Assembly (NCBI RefSeq): GCF_004357995.1
Contig: NZ_SMTK01000002.1
Location: 372,001 to 436,000, forward strand
Length of the DNA stretch: 64,000 nucleotides
Direction: 5' to 3'
From: Arthrobacter crusticola
Lineage (GTDB): Bacteria; Actinomycetota; Actinomycetes; Actinomycetales; Micrococcaceae
Each line of letters opens with the position of its first letter. Within the stretch, counting starts at the first letter, position 1. The position numbers and the translations under genes are program-made. Positions 8,132 through 16,616 of the stretch are shown here, one piece after another. The notes below the pieces were generated by a model that did not search any database, was not told the DNA's origin, and saw only the letters and a list, made by a program, of their open reading frames with translations.

Positions 8132-9091
8132 CTAGGGCCTCAGGTCCAGCACCGGCATGCCCTCACGGAGCTCCTTGAGCCTTTGCGCATGGAGCTGCAG
8201 CGCCTGATCCTCCTCGGTGGCGGGCGTATACGCCGGCACAGGGACGGCACGTCCGTCGTCGTCCAAGGCCACGAAGACGCTCAGGCACTGCGCGGCAAGG
8301 TGCATCACCTGGTCCTTCGGGTCGGCGGCACGGACGCGGAGCCCGATGTGCATGCTCGACGTTCCGGTCATCAGCAGCCTCGCCTCGATCTCCAGGAGGT
8401 GGCCTACCGGGATGGGGCGGTGGAAGTGGATGCCGCCGGCGTAGACCGCGGCGGTGTTCTGCCGGCACCACCCGGTGGCGCAGGCGAAGGCCGTCTCGTC
8501 GATCCAGGCCATCACCGTGCCGCCGTGGGTCTTTCCGCTCCAGTTCGCGTCGGTGGGCGCCGTGAGGAACCGGAAGGTCATCTGCGGCCCGGACCCGGCC
8601 GCGGTGTAGGTGGTGCGGGCCACCTCCTCCTTGATCTCCGACCGGATCGGGATGCGCTCCGCGGCCGCGGCATGGAAGGCGCGTTCCTCATCGGTCGAGG
8701 GGGTCCATTCGGAAACGCGCCGGGGGGCGCCGTCGTCGTCGACGGCAACGAATACCAGGAGGCACTCGGTGGCCTCCTCGTACCGGCCGGAGCGGGGGTT
8801 CGCGGAGAGGACGCTGACCAGGATGTGCATGCTGGTGCTGCCGGTGTAGATCAGCTTGGCATGGGCCTCGATCAGGCTGCCGGCGGGGATCGGCCGGGTG
8901 AACCGGACGTCCCCGACATAGGCGGTGACGCAGTAGCCGCCGCTCCACCCGACGGCGCAGGCGAACCCTGCCTTGTCGATCCACTCGAGCACCCGGCCGG
9001 CCTGTACGGTGCTGCCGCCGACGGCGACGTCGGTCGGCGCGGCGAGGAAGCGCAGGACCATGGTGCCGCGGGAGCTCATCGGGTCATCCAC
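8132..9091 (-). CDS. Double-hotdog acyl-CoA thioesterase
   Basis: The 319-residue protein contains two tandem hotdog domains (about residues 10-130 and 165-305). Each has the acyl-CoA hydrolase pattern: a long helix (GRVLEWIDKAGFACAVGW; GGTVMAWIDETAFACATGW) and a RPIP.G.L.E beta-strand. The repeats are clearly homologous, so the gene arose by internal duplication, like BFIT-type thioesterases. The expected reaction is hydrolysis of acyl-CoA. The start is uncertain: GTG 9091, or the in-frame ATG 9079. Either follows the PLP decarboxylase stop by less than 25 bases, so the two are likely co-transcribed. Confidence 0.85.
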   Translation of the reverse strand: MDDPMSSRGTMVLRFLAAPTDVAVGGSTVQAGRVLEWIDKAGFACAVGWSGGYCVTAYVGDVRFTRPIPAGSLIEAHAKLIYTGSTSMHILVSVLSANPRSGRYEEATECLLVFVAVDDDGAPRRVSEWTPSTDEERAFHAAAAERIPIRSEIKEEVARTTYTAAGSGPQMTFRFLTAPTDANWSGKTHGGTVMAWIDETAFACATGWCRQNTAAVYAGGIHFHRPIPVGHLLEIEARLLMTGTSSMHIGLRVRAADPKDQVMHLAAQCLSVFVALDDDGRAVPVPAYTPATEEDQALQLHAQRLKELREGMPVLDLRP

Positions 9092-9100
9092 TGCGCCCGC

Positions 9101-10492
9101 TCACCCGTCCCCAACCGCCGCGAGGGCGCGGGCGACAGCGGCGATCGACTGCTCGACGTCGTCCTCGTCGGTGGACCAGTTGCTCACGGAGATCCGGAGC
9201 ACCGCCCGGTCGTGCCACCGGGATCCGGACATCCACGCCGTTCCACCGGCCAGCAGGTTCTCGGTGACCCGCCGGGTGCGTTCGTCGTCCCCAAAGCTCA
9301 CACAGACCTGGGTGAAGGCGACCTCGTTGAGAATCTCCGCTCCGGGCAGCCGGGCGATGCCGTCGGCCAGGGCGCGCGCGTGCCGGGCGAGCCTCTCCAC
9401 GAGGTCGACGGTGCCGGAGCGGCCGAGGGAACGCAGGGCGGCCCAGACCGGGACACCCCGCGCCCGGCGGGACAGCTCGGGAACCTTCTCGAGCGGGTCT
9501 CCCGGGCCCGAGACGTCGGCGATGAGGTAGCTCGTGTGTACCCCGAACACCCCGCGCATCACCTCGGGCCGGGCGACGAAGGCCACCCCGCAGTCGTAGG
9601 GGACGTTGAGCGTCTTGTGGGCATCGGTGGCCCATGAGTCGGCACCCTCGATGCCGGCAAGCTGCCCCCGGTAGTGCGGGCTTGCCGCGGCCCACAGGCC
9701 GAAAGCGCCATCGACGTGAACCCAGGCGTCCCTCGCATGAGCGACGGCGACCGCCTCGGTCATGGGGTCGGACGCCCCGGAATGGAGGTTGCCTGCCTGA
9801 AGGCAGACAAGGGCGGGGCCCTGGCCGGCGTCCAGGGCCGCTGCAAGGGCATCGGGCCGAAGGCGGCCCTGGGCATCCGCCTCGACGACGGTCGGGGCGC
9901 CGAGCCCGAGGTAGCGCAGGGCAAGGTCGATGACGTCGTGCCGTTCGGCGCCAACGAAGACCCGGACGCGGGGGCCTCCGGAGAGGCCGTCCCGGTCGAG
10001 GTCCCAGCCGGCCCTGTCGAGGACGACCTGGCGTCCGGCGGCGAGGCCCACGAAGTTCGCCATAGTGGCCCCGGTGGTGAACCCGACGCCGCTTCCTGCC
10101 GGGAGGCCGAGCAGCTCAAGCAGCCATCCCCCGGCGGCCTCCTCGGCGGCCACCACGGCCGGTGTGGCGAAGCGCAGCCCGGCGTTCTGGTCCCATGCGC
10201 TCACCAGCCAGTCAGCACCGAGCGCCGCCGGCAGGGTGCCGCCGATGACCCAGCCGAAGAACCGGCCGGACGGCATGGACATCAGCCCCGGCTCGGCGAG
10301 AAGGGCAAGCTCATCGATGACCCGTGCGGGATCGGTCGGTTGATCGGGCAGGGGAGCGGCGAACTGCGCGGCGAGTTCGTCTGCCGTACGTCCGGGCGGC
10401 ACTGCACGCGAGGGGATGGACGCGAGCCACTTCTCAGCGTGAACCCTCGCCCTCTCCAACGCGTCGCCATAGGCGTCCGGCCGGGCCGACAT
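9101..10492 (-). CDS. PLP-dependent group II decarboxylase-like protein
   Basis: The 463-residue protein has the fold-type I aminotransferase/decarboxylase layout. It shows a glycine-rich phosphate-binding segment FTTGATMANFVGL, WVHVDGAFGLWAA (the Asp contacting the pyridine nitrogen), and Lys293 in ATDAHKTLNVPYDCG as the PLP lysine. Family members decarboxylate aromatic or acidic amino acids, but several actinobacterial relatives are uncharacterised. The ATG at 10492 is the first start. It is directly followed by the thioesterase gene. The substrate cannot be assigned. Confidence 0.85.
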   Translation of the reverse strand: MSARPDAYGDALERARVHAEKWLASIPSRAVPPGRTADELAAQFAAPLPDQPTDPARVIDELALLAEPGLMSMPSGRFFGWVIGGTLPAALGADWLVSAWDQNAGLRFATPAVVAAEEAAGGWLLELLGLPAGSGVGFTTGATMANFVGLAAGRQVVLDRAGWDLDRDGLSGGPRVRVFVGAERHDVIDLALRYLGLGAPTVVEADAQGRLRPDALAAALDAGQGPALVCLQAGNLHSGASDPMTEAVAVAHARDAWVHVDGAFGLWAAASPHYRGQLAGIEGADSWATDAHKTLNVPYDCGVAFVARPEVMRGVFGVHTSYLIADVSGPGDPLEKVPELSRRARGVPVWAALRSLGRSGTVDLVERLARHARALADGIARLPGAEILNEVAFTQVCVSFGDDERTRRVTENLLAGGTAWMSGSRWHDRAVLRISVSNWSTDEDDVEQSIAAVARALAAVGDG

Positions 10493-10563
10493 GCGGCCAC
10501 CTTAGCAGGGACGGCCGCCCGTGCCGAGGCCTTCCCCGGGCCGGATTTCTGACGTGCCCGCCG

Positions 10564-11433
10564 TCAGGTAAGTTCCTCAACCCGCCGCAGCGCCTGCTCC
10601 ACCTCGTCCCGTGCATCCTCGGCATTCCGTTCGGCCGACTCCTTCGCGCGCCCGGCCTCGGCGGCTTCGGCGTCCAGCCCGTCCAGTTCGCGCTGCAGCG
10701 CCTCGAGCCGCTCGTGGAGGTCCTCGATGGAGGCCGCCAGACCCTCCCGCTTCACCGCGATCCGGTGTGCGCGCTTCTGCAGCGACCCGGCCTCGTCTGC
10801 GGCCTGCCGGGCGGCGGCTTCGGCCACCGACAGCTCTTCGCGCGCCCGCGCCAGTCGTGCCGCGCGGTGCGGGTCATCGGCCGGCGTGCCGCTCTCCCTG
10901 GCATCCCCACCGGCCCCTGGCAGGTCCTCAAAGGGCCCGGCGACAGCGCCGGTCAGGTCCACCGGTTCCCACCCCGAGACCTGGAGCGGGCGGACGAGCC
11001 GGCCGGTGAGGACAGCCGCCGCCGCGCCGGGGTCGGTCATCGCCGCCCGAAGGGTTCCCTCCACCTCCGGCAGCGCGGAGACGCCGACCGGGTGGCCGAG
11101 CCCGGCGGCGAGGTTGAGGCTCTGCCGTGCGATGCCGGCCAGGAGCCGCTGCCGCTGCTGCCCCAGCGCGTGAAGGCGGGCCCGGTCGGTGGTTTCCTGG
11201 GCCTCGCGCAGGGATTCGCCCAGGGCCAGCACCTGCTCGATCTCCTCCCGCTGCCGGTCCACCAGGAGGTTCACCAGCCACGCCGCTGTCGAGGCCTTCC
11301 GAAGCTTCCGGAGTGCACCGCCCAGGTCCTTGTCCCCGGCCGCAGCGGCCTCCTTCGCCCGGTCGTCCCGGGCACGGGTGAATTCGTCGAGGGGCAGCGC
11401 GTACAGTTCAGCTGCCGCTGAGGCCAGATCCAT
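10564..11433 (-). CDS. Conserved actinobacterial protein with C-terminal coiled coil
   Basis: This 289-residue soluble protein has no recognised catalytic motif. The N-terminal block LPLDEFTRARDDRAKEAAAA followed by LRKLRKASTAAWLVN is a pattern seen in uncharacterised actinobacterial proteins. Residues about 200-289 are rich in Glu, Arg and Ala and should form a long coiled coil. The ATG at 11433 is chosen because the conserved block starts there and GAGAGGCAGGA lies upstream; the frame stays open to 11769 but without conserved features. Function is unknown. Confidence 0.6.
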   Translation of the reverse strand: MDLASAAAELYALPLDEFTRARDDRAKEAAAAGDKDLGGALRKLRKASTAAWLVNLLVDRQREEIEQVLALGESLREAQETTDRARLHALGQQRQRLLAGIARQSLNLAAGLGHPVGVSALPEVEGTLRAAMTDPGAAAAVLTGRLVRPLQVSGWEPVDLTGAVAGPFEDLPGAGGDARESGTPADDPHRAARLARAREELSVAEAAARQAADEAGSLQKRAHRIAVKREGLAASIEDLHERLEALQRELDGLDAEAAEAGRAKESAERNAEDARDEVEQALRRVEELT

Positions 11434-11687
11434 CTGTCCTGCCTCTCGTAGGGGATCGGAGATGCCAACACTGGCAAAGACGACACCGTGGGGCAAGACC
11501 GCCGCCGTGCCGGACGGCTCAGTGGAGGCGCAGGATGCGAACAGGTAGTTGCCGTCCGCACCCGCCGCTATCGGAAACAGGGAAGTACTCCTATGATGAG
11601 CGTGTTCCGCTGATTTCGAGCAGGACAGATGGGGGGCGGAATGGTCTTCCCGGTGTATTTCAGGTCCAGGAAAGAAGGGCTGAACCC

Positions 11688-11912
11688 ATGAACGAGGAAG
11701 ACCTCCGACGCATCCGCATTGCCGCAGCCGACAAGGAGGCGGCGGCCTTCGAACTCGACCACGCCTCACTTACCCTTGAGGAGGCTGTCGTGGAGGCGCT
11801 GCGCCACGGCGAGCATCCGGCCCTCATCGCGGAGGCGGCCGACCTGCCCGAGCCCGAGGTGGTCGGCCTGTCGGGTGCGCCGGCGGGGGTAAAGGAAATC
11901 CAGCCCGAGTGA
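11688..11912 (+). CDS. Small protein with HTH-like C-terminal half, paralogue of the gene at 38240
   Basis: The 74-residue product starts MNEEDLRRIRIAAADKEAAA and contains GEHPALIAEAADLPEPEV, which looks like a short helix-turn-helix. The ATG at 11688 follows AAAGAAGGG. The protein aligns over its whole central part with the 80-residue product at 38240-38482 (shared IAAAD, E.A.FE.D, GE.PA and PE.E). It is transcribed away from the coiled-coil gene across a 254-bp gap. No function is known; DNA binding is a guess from the HTH-like pattern. Confidence 0.6.
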   Translation: MNEEDLRRIRIAAADKEAAAFELDHASLTLEEAVVEALRHGEHPALIAEAADLPEPEVVGLSGAPAGVKEIQPE

Positions 11913-11967
11913 AGCCGCTGTTCTCCTCCGGGCGTCTGGAGGGGAACGAAGGCGGCGTTGGCATTTG

Positions 11968-11996
11968 TTAGAAAAGCTACCTATATGCTTTCCTAA
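11968..11996. promoter_or_regulatory. Inverted repeat upstream of the small acidic protein gene
   Basis: TTAGAAAAGC - nine bases (TACCTATAT) - GCTTTCCTAA forms 10-bp arms with one mismatch in an unusually AT-rich patch, 70 bp upstream of the ATG at 12066. It looks like an operator for a dimeric regulator. No regulator can be assigned. Confidence 0.45.
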
Positions 11997-12065
11997 TGGT
12001 TTCGATGAACGCTGTTGAGCCGAATCCCTTCCCCGTCATCCCCTCACACAGACAGAGCAGAACAC

Positions 12066-12347
12066 ATGCCCAACAAGAGCAGACTCACCCCGGAGGAGCC
12101 GTTCCCCGAGGACCTTACAGAGCTAAGGGACGAGTCGGTCGAGGTCCTGCACAGCAAGATTCACCGCGAGATCGATGCTGAGTACGACGAGCTGGGGGAG
12201 CTTGTTCCGGAGACCGAGTTCCGCCTCGAGGAGCTGACGGAGGAACTGGACCGCAGGGACGAGGACGCGGAGCTTGACTCCCGGCCCGTCGCCGAGGTGA
12301 CCGTCCTCAAGACCGCAGACGAGGACGAGGAAGAGGCCAACGCCTGA
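12066..12347 (+). CDS. Small, very acidic protein
   Basis: This 93-residue protein starts MPNKSRLTPEEPFPEDL and is dominated by Glu and Asp, ending in TADEDEEEANA. It has no signal peptide, cysteine or membrane segment and is predicted to be helical. The ribosome site before the ATG at 12066 is weak (CAGAGCAG). A 10-bp inverted repeat at 11968 lies in its upstream region. No family or function is recognised; it may be a small regulatory or binding protein. Confidence 0.5.
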   Translation: MPNKSRLTPEEPFPEDLTELRDESVEVLHSKIHREIDAEYDELGELVPETEFRLEELTEELDRRDEDAELDSRPVAEVTVLKTADEDEEEANA

Positions 12348-12380
12348 TTCCCAGGACCCACCCGGGCCACGGGCGGCAGC

Positions 12381-13403
12381 TCAGGCAGAACCGCGCAGTA
12401 TCAGGGACGTGCCCAGGCGGGTGACCCGTTCGACCGGGCGGCCCTCGATCAGCGCAACGAGCGTTTCCGCCATCCGCGCGCCCAGGCGGGTCACCGGATG
12501 GTGGACTGTCGTCAGGGCCGGGGTGAGTGCCGCCGCGAACTCATCGTCATCGAACCCGACGACCGCCACATCCCCAGGAATCCGCAGCGAGTGCGATTCG
12601 AGTACCGAGTACGCGCCGGCGGCCATCTGGGCGCTCGCCACGAACAAGCCATCGATCGGGGCGCCGCGGGCGAGGAGCCGGCGCATCGCCGCCGCCCCCG
12701 AGGCGGGGCTGAAGTCCCCGAACTCGACCCTCGAGGAATCCAGGCCTGCACGGGCCAGTGCCCTGCGCCAGCCGGCGAGCCGGTCAATTCCGGCGGACAT
12801 ATCCTGCGGCCCGGCGATGGTGGCGATGTTCCGCCGCCCCCGCGACAGAAGGAGGTCCGTGGCGGTGGCCGCACCCGACTCGTTCTCCACCTCGACGTAG
12901 TGGCTCCCGGCCTCTCCGACCAGTGGGCGGCCGGCAAAGACAACCGGCAGGGACCCACTCACCCGTGCCCAGGAGTCGTCCCCGCTGTGATGGGACACCA
13001 CGAGGGCCCCGTCCACATTCCCGCCCAGCAGGTAGCGCCGGGTCTTGTCGGGTGTGGACTCCGAGGACAGGATCATGGTGAGGGTGTACTCGGTTTCCGC
13101 CAGGTAGCCGGCGATGCCCTCGATGACCGAGGCGAAAAAGGGGTCGGTGAAAACCTTCGAGGTCGATTCCGGGAGCACCAGCGTCACCGCCTGCGTCCGC
13201 CTGCTGGCCAGCGAGCGTGCGGCACGGTTCGGGACATAATTCAGTTCCGCGATGGCATCCCGGACAGCCCGTGCGCGCTGCGGGTCCACCGACGGGGAAT
13301 CGTTCACCACCCGGGAGACGGTGGCGCGCGAGACCCCGGCCAGTGCCGCCACCATTTCGAGGGTCGGTGCCGGCCGGGCCCGGCCCGGATCGCGGTGTGT
13401 CAC
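12381..13403 (-). CDS. LacI family transcriptional regulator
   Basis: The 340-residue repressor has an N-terminal LacI helix-turn-helix and hinge (LEMVAALAGVSRATVSRVVN, then LNYVPNRAARSLASRRT). A periplasmic-binding-protein-like sugar-sensing domain follows (VFTDPFFASVIEGI, VVGFDDDEFAAALTPALTTV). It begins 11 bases after the beta-glucosidase stop on the same strand, so the two genes form an operon. A perfect GAGAGCGCTCTC at 15011 in the operon promoter has the central CG expected for LacI-family sites. The likely role is autorepression relieved by a beta-glucoside or its breakdown product. Confidence 0.92.
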   Translation of the reverse strand: MTHRDPGRARPAPTLEMVAALAGVSRATVSRVVNDSPSVDPQRARAVRDAIAELNYVPNRAARSLASRRTQAVTLVLPESTSKVFTDPFFASVIEGIAGYLAETEYTLTMILSSESTPDKTRRYLLGGNVDGALVVSHHSGDDSWARVSGSLPVVFAGRPLVGEAGSHYVEVENESGAATATDLLLSRGRRNIATIAGPQDMSAGIDRLAGWRRALARAGLDSSRVEFGDFSPASGAAAMRRLLARGAPIDGLFVASAQMAAGAYSVLESHSLRIPGDVAVVGFDDDEFAAALTPALTTVHHPVTRLGARMAETLVALIEGRPVERVTRLGTSLILRGSA

Positions 13404-13414
13404 AGGGCGGGAGC

Positions 13415-14869
13415 CTACCCGGCCGACCGGTCCTGCGCGTCGGCTGCCGGATCGGAGCCTGAGTGCGCGGCGGCGATCACCCGGCCGTAGGTGTGGCCGC
13501 TGTCCTTGATGGTGCGTGCAAGGGTGCCGTAGTCAACGCGCACGATGCCGAACCGTTTGCCGTAGCCCCACGACCATTCGAAGTTGTCGAGCAACGACCA
13601 CACGAAGTACCCGCGCACGTCTGCGCCCTCATCGATGGCCCGCCCCACGGCGTCGATATGGTTCAGGATGAACCGGGTGCGCTCCGCGTCGTGGACGGCG
13701 CCGTCGGCGTCGACCTCGTCGTCGTACGCCGCCCCGTTCTCCGTGATGTACAGCGGGGGGAGGTTTTCGTACTCCCGGCCCAGGCGGACCAGCAGGTGCC
13801 GCAGCCCGTCGGGGTTGACCTCCCAGTCCATGGCCGTGCGCGGCAGGCCGCGGCTGGGGAAGGTGATCCACTCGGCGCCGATCCAAGGCGACGCCGCGGG
13901 CCGTTCCGCGCCGCCCGAATGTCCGTCGCTGCCCGAAAGGTCGGGGTGCCCGCTGATGAGGTCGTCGTGATAGTGGTTCACCCCGAGGAAGTCCAGCGGT
14001 GCCCCGATCGCCTCAAGGTCGCCGGGCTGGATGAGCTCGGCCAGACCGAACGGTTCGAGGTCCCGCAGGGAGTCCTCGGGGTAGGCGCCCCGGAGGATCG
14101 GGTCGATGAAGATCCGGTTCTGCAGTGAATCGAAGAGGCGTGCCGCTTCGAGATCGACCGGGTCGGACGGGTCCTTCGGGATCGAATTGCTGAGGTTGAG
14201 GGTGATGCCAAGGTGCGCGGCGCCGCGGTGGCGCAGCTCCGCCACGGCCAGGCCGTGTGCCAGGTGCTGGTGGTGCACGGCGGCGACGGCGGCGCGCGGC
14301 TCCTGGCGGCCCGGGGCGTGCACCCCGGAGCCGTAGCCGAGCAGCGAGGAGCAGAACGGCTCGTTGAAGGTCGTCCAGTGCTCCACGCGGTCGCCGAGGG
14401 CCTCGTAGACGTCGGTGGCGTACTCAACGAAACGATAGGCGGTGTCGCGGTTGGCCCACCCGCCCTTTTCCTCAAGCGCCTGCGGCAGATCCCAGTGGTA
14501 GAGGGTGAGCCAGGGCAGGATGCCGGCGTCGAGCAGTTCATCGACGAGCCGGGAGTAGAAGTCGAGCCCCTCGCGGTTCACGGCGCGGTCCCCGGGGCGC
14601 ACGCGGGCCCAGCTGGTGGAGAACCGGTAGGAGTCGAGTCCGAGTTCCTTCATCAGGCGGACATCCTCGGGCATGCGGTGGTAGTGGTCCACAGCGGTCT
14701 CGAGGTTCTCCCCCTTCGCAACAGCGCCGGGGATACGGGCAAAGGCGTCCCAGACCGAGTCCTCCTTGCCGCCTTCATGGCCGGCCCCCTCCACCTGGGC
14801 GGCGGCGGTAGCCGAACCCCAGAGGAAGCCCTGCGGCCAGTTGGTGCGGAAGTGTTCCTGCTGAGACAT
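13415..14869 (-). CDS. GH1 beta-glucosidase
   Basis: The 484-residue family 1 glycoside hydrolase has the N-terminal signature FLWGSATAAAQVEG. The acid/base is Glu170 in WTTFNEPF and the nucleophile is Glu377 in YITENGAAYDD. It should hydrolyse beta-glucosides such as cellobiose or aryl glucosides in the cytoplasm; no signal peptide is present. The start ATG at 14869 is the first methionine of the conserved N-terminus. It heads a two-gene operon with the LacI repressor. No transporter is adjacent, so uptake must be encoded elsewhere. Confidence 0.93.
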   Translation of the reverse strand: MSQQEHFRTNWPQGFLWGSATAAAQVEGAGHEGGKEDSVWDAFARIPGAVAKGENLETAVDHYHRMPEDVRLMKELGLDSYRFSTSWARVRPGDRAVNREGLDFYSRLVDELLDAGILPWLTLYHWDLPQALEEKGGWANRDTAYRFVEYATDVYEALGDRVEHWTTFNEPFCSSLLGYGSGVHAPGRQEPRAAVAAVHHQHLAHGLAVAELRHRGAAHLGITLNLSNSIPKDPSDPVDLEAARLFDSLQNRIFIDPILRGAYPEDSLRDLEPFGLAELIQPGDLEAIGAPLDFLGVNHYHDDLISGHPDLSGSDGHSGGAERPAASPWIGAEWITFPSRGLPRTAMDWEVNPDGLRHLLVRLGREYENLPPLYITENGAAYDDEVDADGAVHDAERTRFILNHIDAVGRAIDEGADVRGYFVWSLLDNFEWSWGYGKRFGIVRVDYGTLARTIKDSGHTYGRVIAAAHSGSDPAADAQDRSAG

Positions 14870-15010
14870 GGGCCCTTACCTGCTTCTTGAATGGGTTGCG
14901 GAGAACGCTGTGCTGGCGGCGGCCGGGAGAGCAACGCTATGGCGGCACTGCCGCTCCCTGAGTCCGGGTCGGCCACCTCCAGGGGCAAGGGGTGGGTCGA
15001 ACAGGCCGCA

Positions 15011-15022
15011 GAGAGCGCTCTC
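15011..15022. promoter_or_regulatory. LacI-family operator
   Basis: GAGAGCGCTCTC is a perfect 12-bp palindrome with the central CG typical of LacI-family operators. It lies 14 bases downstream of the -10 element on the minus strand, where bound repressor would block transcription of the beta-glucosidase-lacI operon. Confidence 0.75.
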
Positions 15023-15035
15023 ACGGGGTGGGTCG

Positions 15036-15065
15036 AGTCTAGGAAGGCCGGGGCGGTGGTGTCAA
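15036..15065 (-). promoter_or_regulatory. Sigma-70-type promoter of the beta-glucosidase-lacI operon
   Basis: Reading the minus strand, TTGACA (15065-15060), an 18-base spacer and TAGACT (15041-15036) form a near-consensus housekeeping promoter. It is followed by the LacI operator at 15022-15011. Confidence 0.7.
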
Positions 15066-15183
15066 AGGAGGTGAGGGTAGATCGTGCTATTTGTCCAGCG
15101 CCGGCATAAAGCCGATCCCGTAGGCCGGGGCGCTGGGAGCGGGTTTAATGACAGGACCTGCCCGCGGTACCCAGGAGGAGAAG

Positions 15184-15339
15184 ATGAGCGCTGTGTGTCC
15201 ATCGTGCGGATCGAGTCTGCAGGAGCTCCCTGAGAGCCAGTGGCCGGCGTCCGGCCCCGTCCCGGAGGGGGCGATCGCCGTGTATCAGTGCGAGGGCAAC
15301 CACCGGGTCATCGTCGCCGATCCCGCGGTCCAGGCCTAA
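15184..15339 (+). CDS. Small zinc-ribbon-like protein
   Basis: This 51-residue protein begins MSAVCPSCGSSLQEL and ends with VYQCEGNHRVIVAD. The CPSC pair and the later Cys/His pair (C.GNH) could bind one zinc ion. The ATG at 15184 is preceded by an excellent AGGAGGAG site. Its last four bases overlap the end of the convergent gene at 15336. Function is unknown; such short ribbons often act as nucleic-acid- or protein-binding modules. Confidence 0.6.
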   Translation: MSAVCPSCGSSLQELPESQWPASGPVPEGAIAVYQCEGNHRVIVADPAVQA

Positions 15340-15566
15340 CGTCCCTGGGAGTGGGACTGGCGGTCGCGGATGATCCTGTCGATCTCATCGCGCAGGGCAA
15401 CCGCCTCCTCCATGGTGAGTTCGAGTTCGGCGGACTGCTCCACCCAGCCGATCTTCAGCACCTCGTCGCCCGCGGTGCCGGAAAGCCCCACCGCAAGGGC
15501 CCGTCCGCCCACCCGGCTGACATCTCCGATCACCATTTCCCCGCCGTCGTCCTCCGCGATTGCCAT
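15336..15566 (-). CDS. Small hypothetical protein
   Basis: The 76-residue product (MAIAEDDGGEMVIGDVSRVG at the start) is soluble and acidic. A helix, ELTMEEAVALRDEIDRIIRD, near the C-terminus looks amphipathic. It is convergent with the zinc-ribbon-like gene and overlaps it by four bases. No domain was recognised. It is supported only by an intact frame, a plausible ATG with GGAG-like bases upstream and protein-like composition. Confidence 0.5.
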   Translation of the reverse strand: MAIAEDDGGEMVIGDVSRVGGRALAVGLSGTAGDEVLKIGWVEQSAELELTMEEAVALRDEIDRIIRDRQSHSQGR

Positions 15567-15762
15567 GATGTCCGCTCCTTGTGCGAGTGCCCGCCGCCGC
15601 CCCCGGGGCCTCGGATGGGGGCTGAGGCCATCATCCTACCCAGAGGGAATCCGCAGAATGAAGGGTCCTGAAAGTTATGGCCGGGAAAACAACGCAGGCT
15701 TAGCATTGAGGCGTGACCGGTGGGTATTCCACCTGCGGGCACAGCCAACCAGGGAGTGCGCC

Positions 15763-15963
15763 ATGGGCTTGAGCAACCGACTTATCAATGCTGCGGGACG
15801 ATTGGCGGGCCGCGGCACCACGGGGACGACGGGCACCGGCAGGACACGCGGCACGGGCGGAGTAGGGCGCGGCATGGGCCGCACCACCGGCCGGGGCGGT
15901 ATGAGCAGCGGTTCGCGCGGCGGGCTCGGCGGAATGATCCGGGGGATCCTGAACCGGCGGTAG
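15763..15963 (+). CDS. Gly/Arg/Thr-rich basic small protein
   Basis: The 66-residue product starts MGLSNRLINAAGRLAGRG and then runs through short Gly-Thr-Arg repeats (GTTGTTGTGRTRGTGG) to a C-terminal MIRGILNRR. It contains no Lys, Asp or Glu, so it is strongly basic through Arg alone and should be disordered in the middle. AGGGAG precedes the ATG by 8 bases. The repeat-rich DNA could be spurious, but the ribosome site and amphipathic ends argue for a real gene. It may bind RNA, DNA or membranes; this is inference. Confidence 0.5.
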   Translation: MGLSNRLINAAGRLAGRGTTGTTGTGRTRGTGGVGRGMGRTTGRGGMSSGSRGGLGGMIRGILNRR

Positions 15964-16076
15964 GCACCGGCCCGCGGCCCGGTCCGGGTCCATGGCGCAG
16001 AGGGCCCGCCAGGCGTTCCGGGCCCGTCCCGAAACAGCGGCAGGCACGAAGGGCCGCCGCGGAGTAGGTTGGTGCG

Positions 16077-16616
16077 ATGCAGACACCTGAACTCCCACAC
16101 GCCCCGGAATTCGACCCCGATTCATCCGAACCCCAGTCGGAGGAGCTGCTCGCCGCTGCGATCGGTAGAATCGAAGGCGAGATCGCCGAGCTCCAGTTTG
16201 ACCGGTTCACCGCTGCCGATGCGCTCGCACTCGGACTCCAGCTTGTCGAACTGGGAACGGAAAGGGATCTCCCAATCGCCATCGACATCCGCCGCGGCGA
16301 CCACACGGTCTTCCACGTCGCGCTGGCCGGCGCCACCTATGACAATGACCTGTGGGCCGCAGCCAAGAGCCGCACGGCGCTGCGGTACGCGGAGCCGTCC
16401 CTGCTGGTCGGGCTGCGGGCGCGCCGGGGCGGTGGCAGGCCCGAGGACAATCCGATGCTCGATCCGGCGCTCCATGCCGCCCATGGCGGAGCGTTTCCGC
16501 TGTACGTGCGTGGTGTGGGGCCGGTGGCCGTCGTGACGGTGTCCGGGCTGCCGCAGGTCGCCGACCATGACCTGGTAGTGGAGGCGCTCCGGACCTGGCG
16601 GAATGAGGCGGATTGA
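16077..16616 (+). CDS. UPF0303/DUF336-type heme-degrading-domain protein
   Basis: The 179-residue protein matches the UPF0303 branch of the GlcG/HbpS fold. Recognisable pieces are the core helix TAADALALGLQLVELG, IDIRRGDHTVFHVALAGA, LWAAAKSRTALRY, and the C-terminal PLYVRGVGPVAVVTVSGLPQ followed by DHDLVVEALR. The fold occurs in heme- or cobalamin-related binding proteins and as a chaperone-like factor; the biochemical role of this branch is not settled. The start ATG at 16077 fits the family length. It stands alone on the + strand. Confidence 0.75.
   Translation: MQTPELPHAPEFDPDSSEPQSEELLAAAIGRIEGEIAELQFDRFTAADALALGLQLVELGTERDLPIAIDIRRGDHTVFHVALAGATYDNDLWAAAKSRTALRYAEPSLLVGLRARRGGGRPEDNPMLDPALHAAHGGAFPLYVRGVGPVAVVTVSGLPQVADHDLVVEALRTWRNEAD

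Larger units (their letters stand above)
14870..15183. other. Divergent 314-bp control region, beta-glucosidase/LacI operon versus small zinc-ribbon gene
   Basis: No gene is seen here. The right part holds the minus-strand promoter and LacI operator described separately. The rightmost 30 bases carry the AGGAGGAG ribosome site for the small gene at 15184. GGAGAACGCT near 14900 and GGAGAGCAACGCT near 14926 resemble degenerate LacI half-sites but are not palindromic. Confidence 0.6.
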
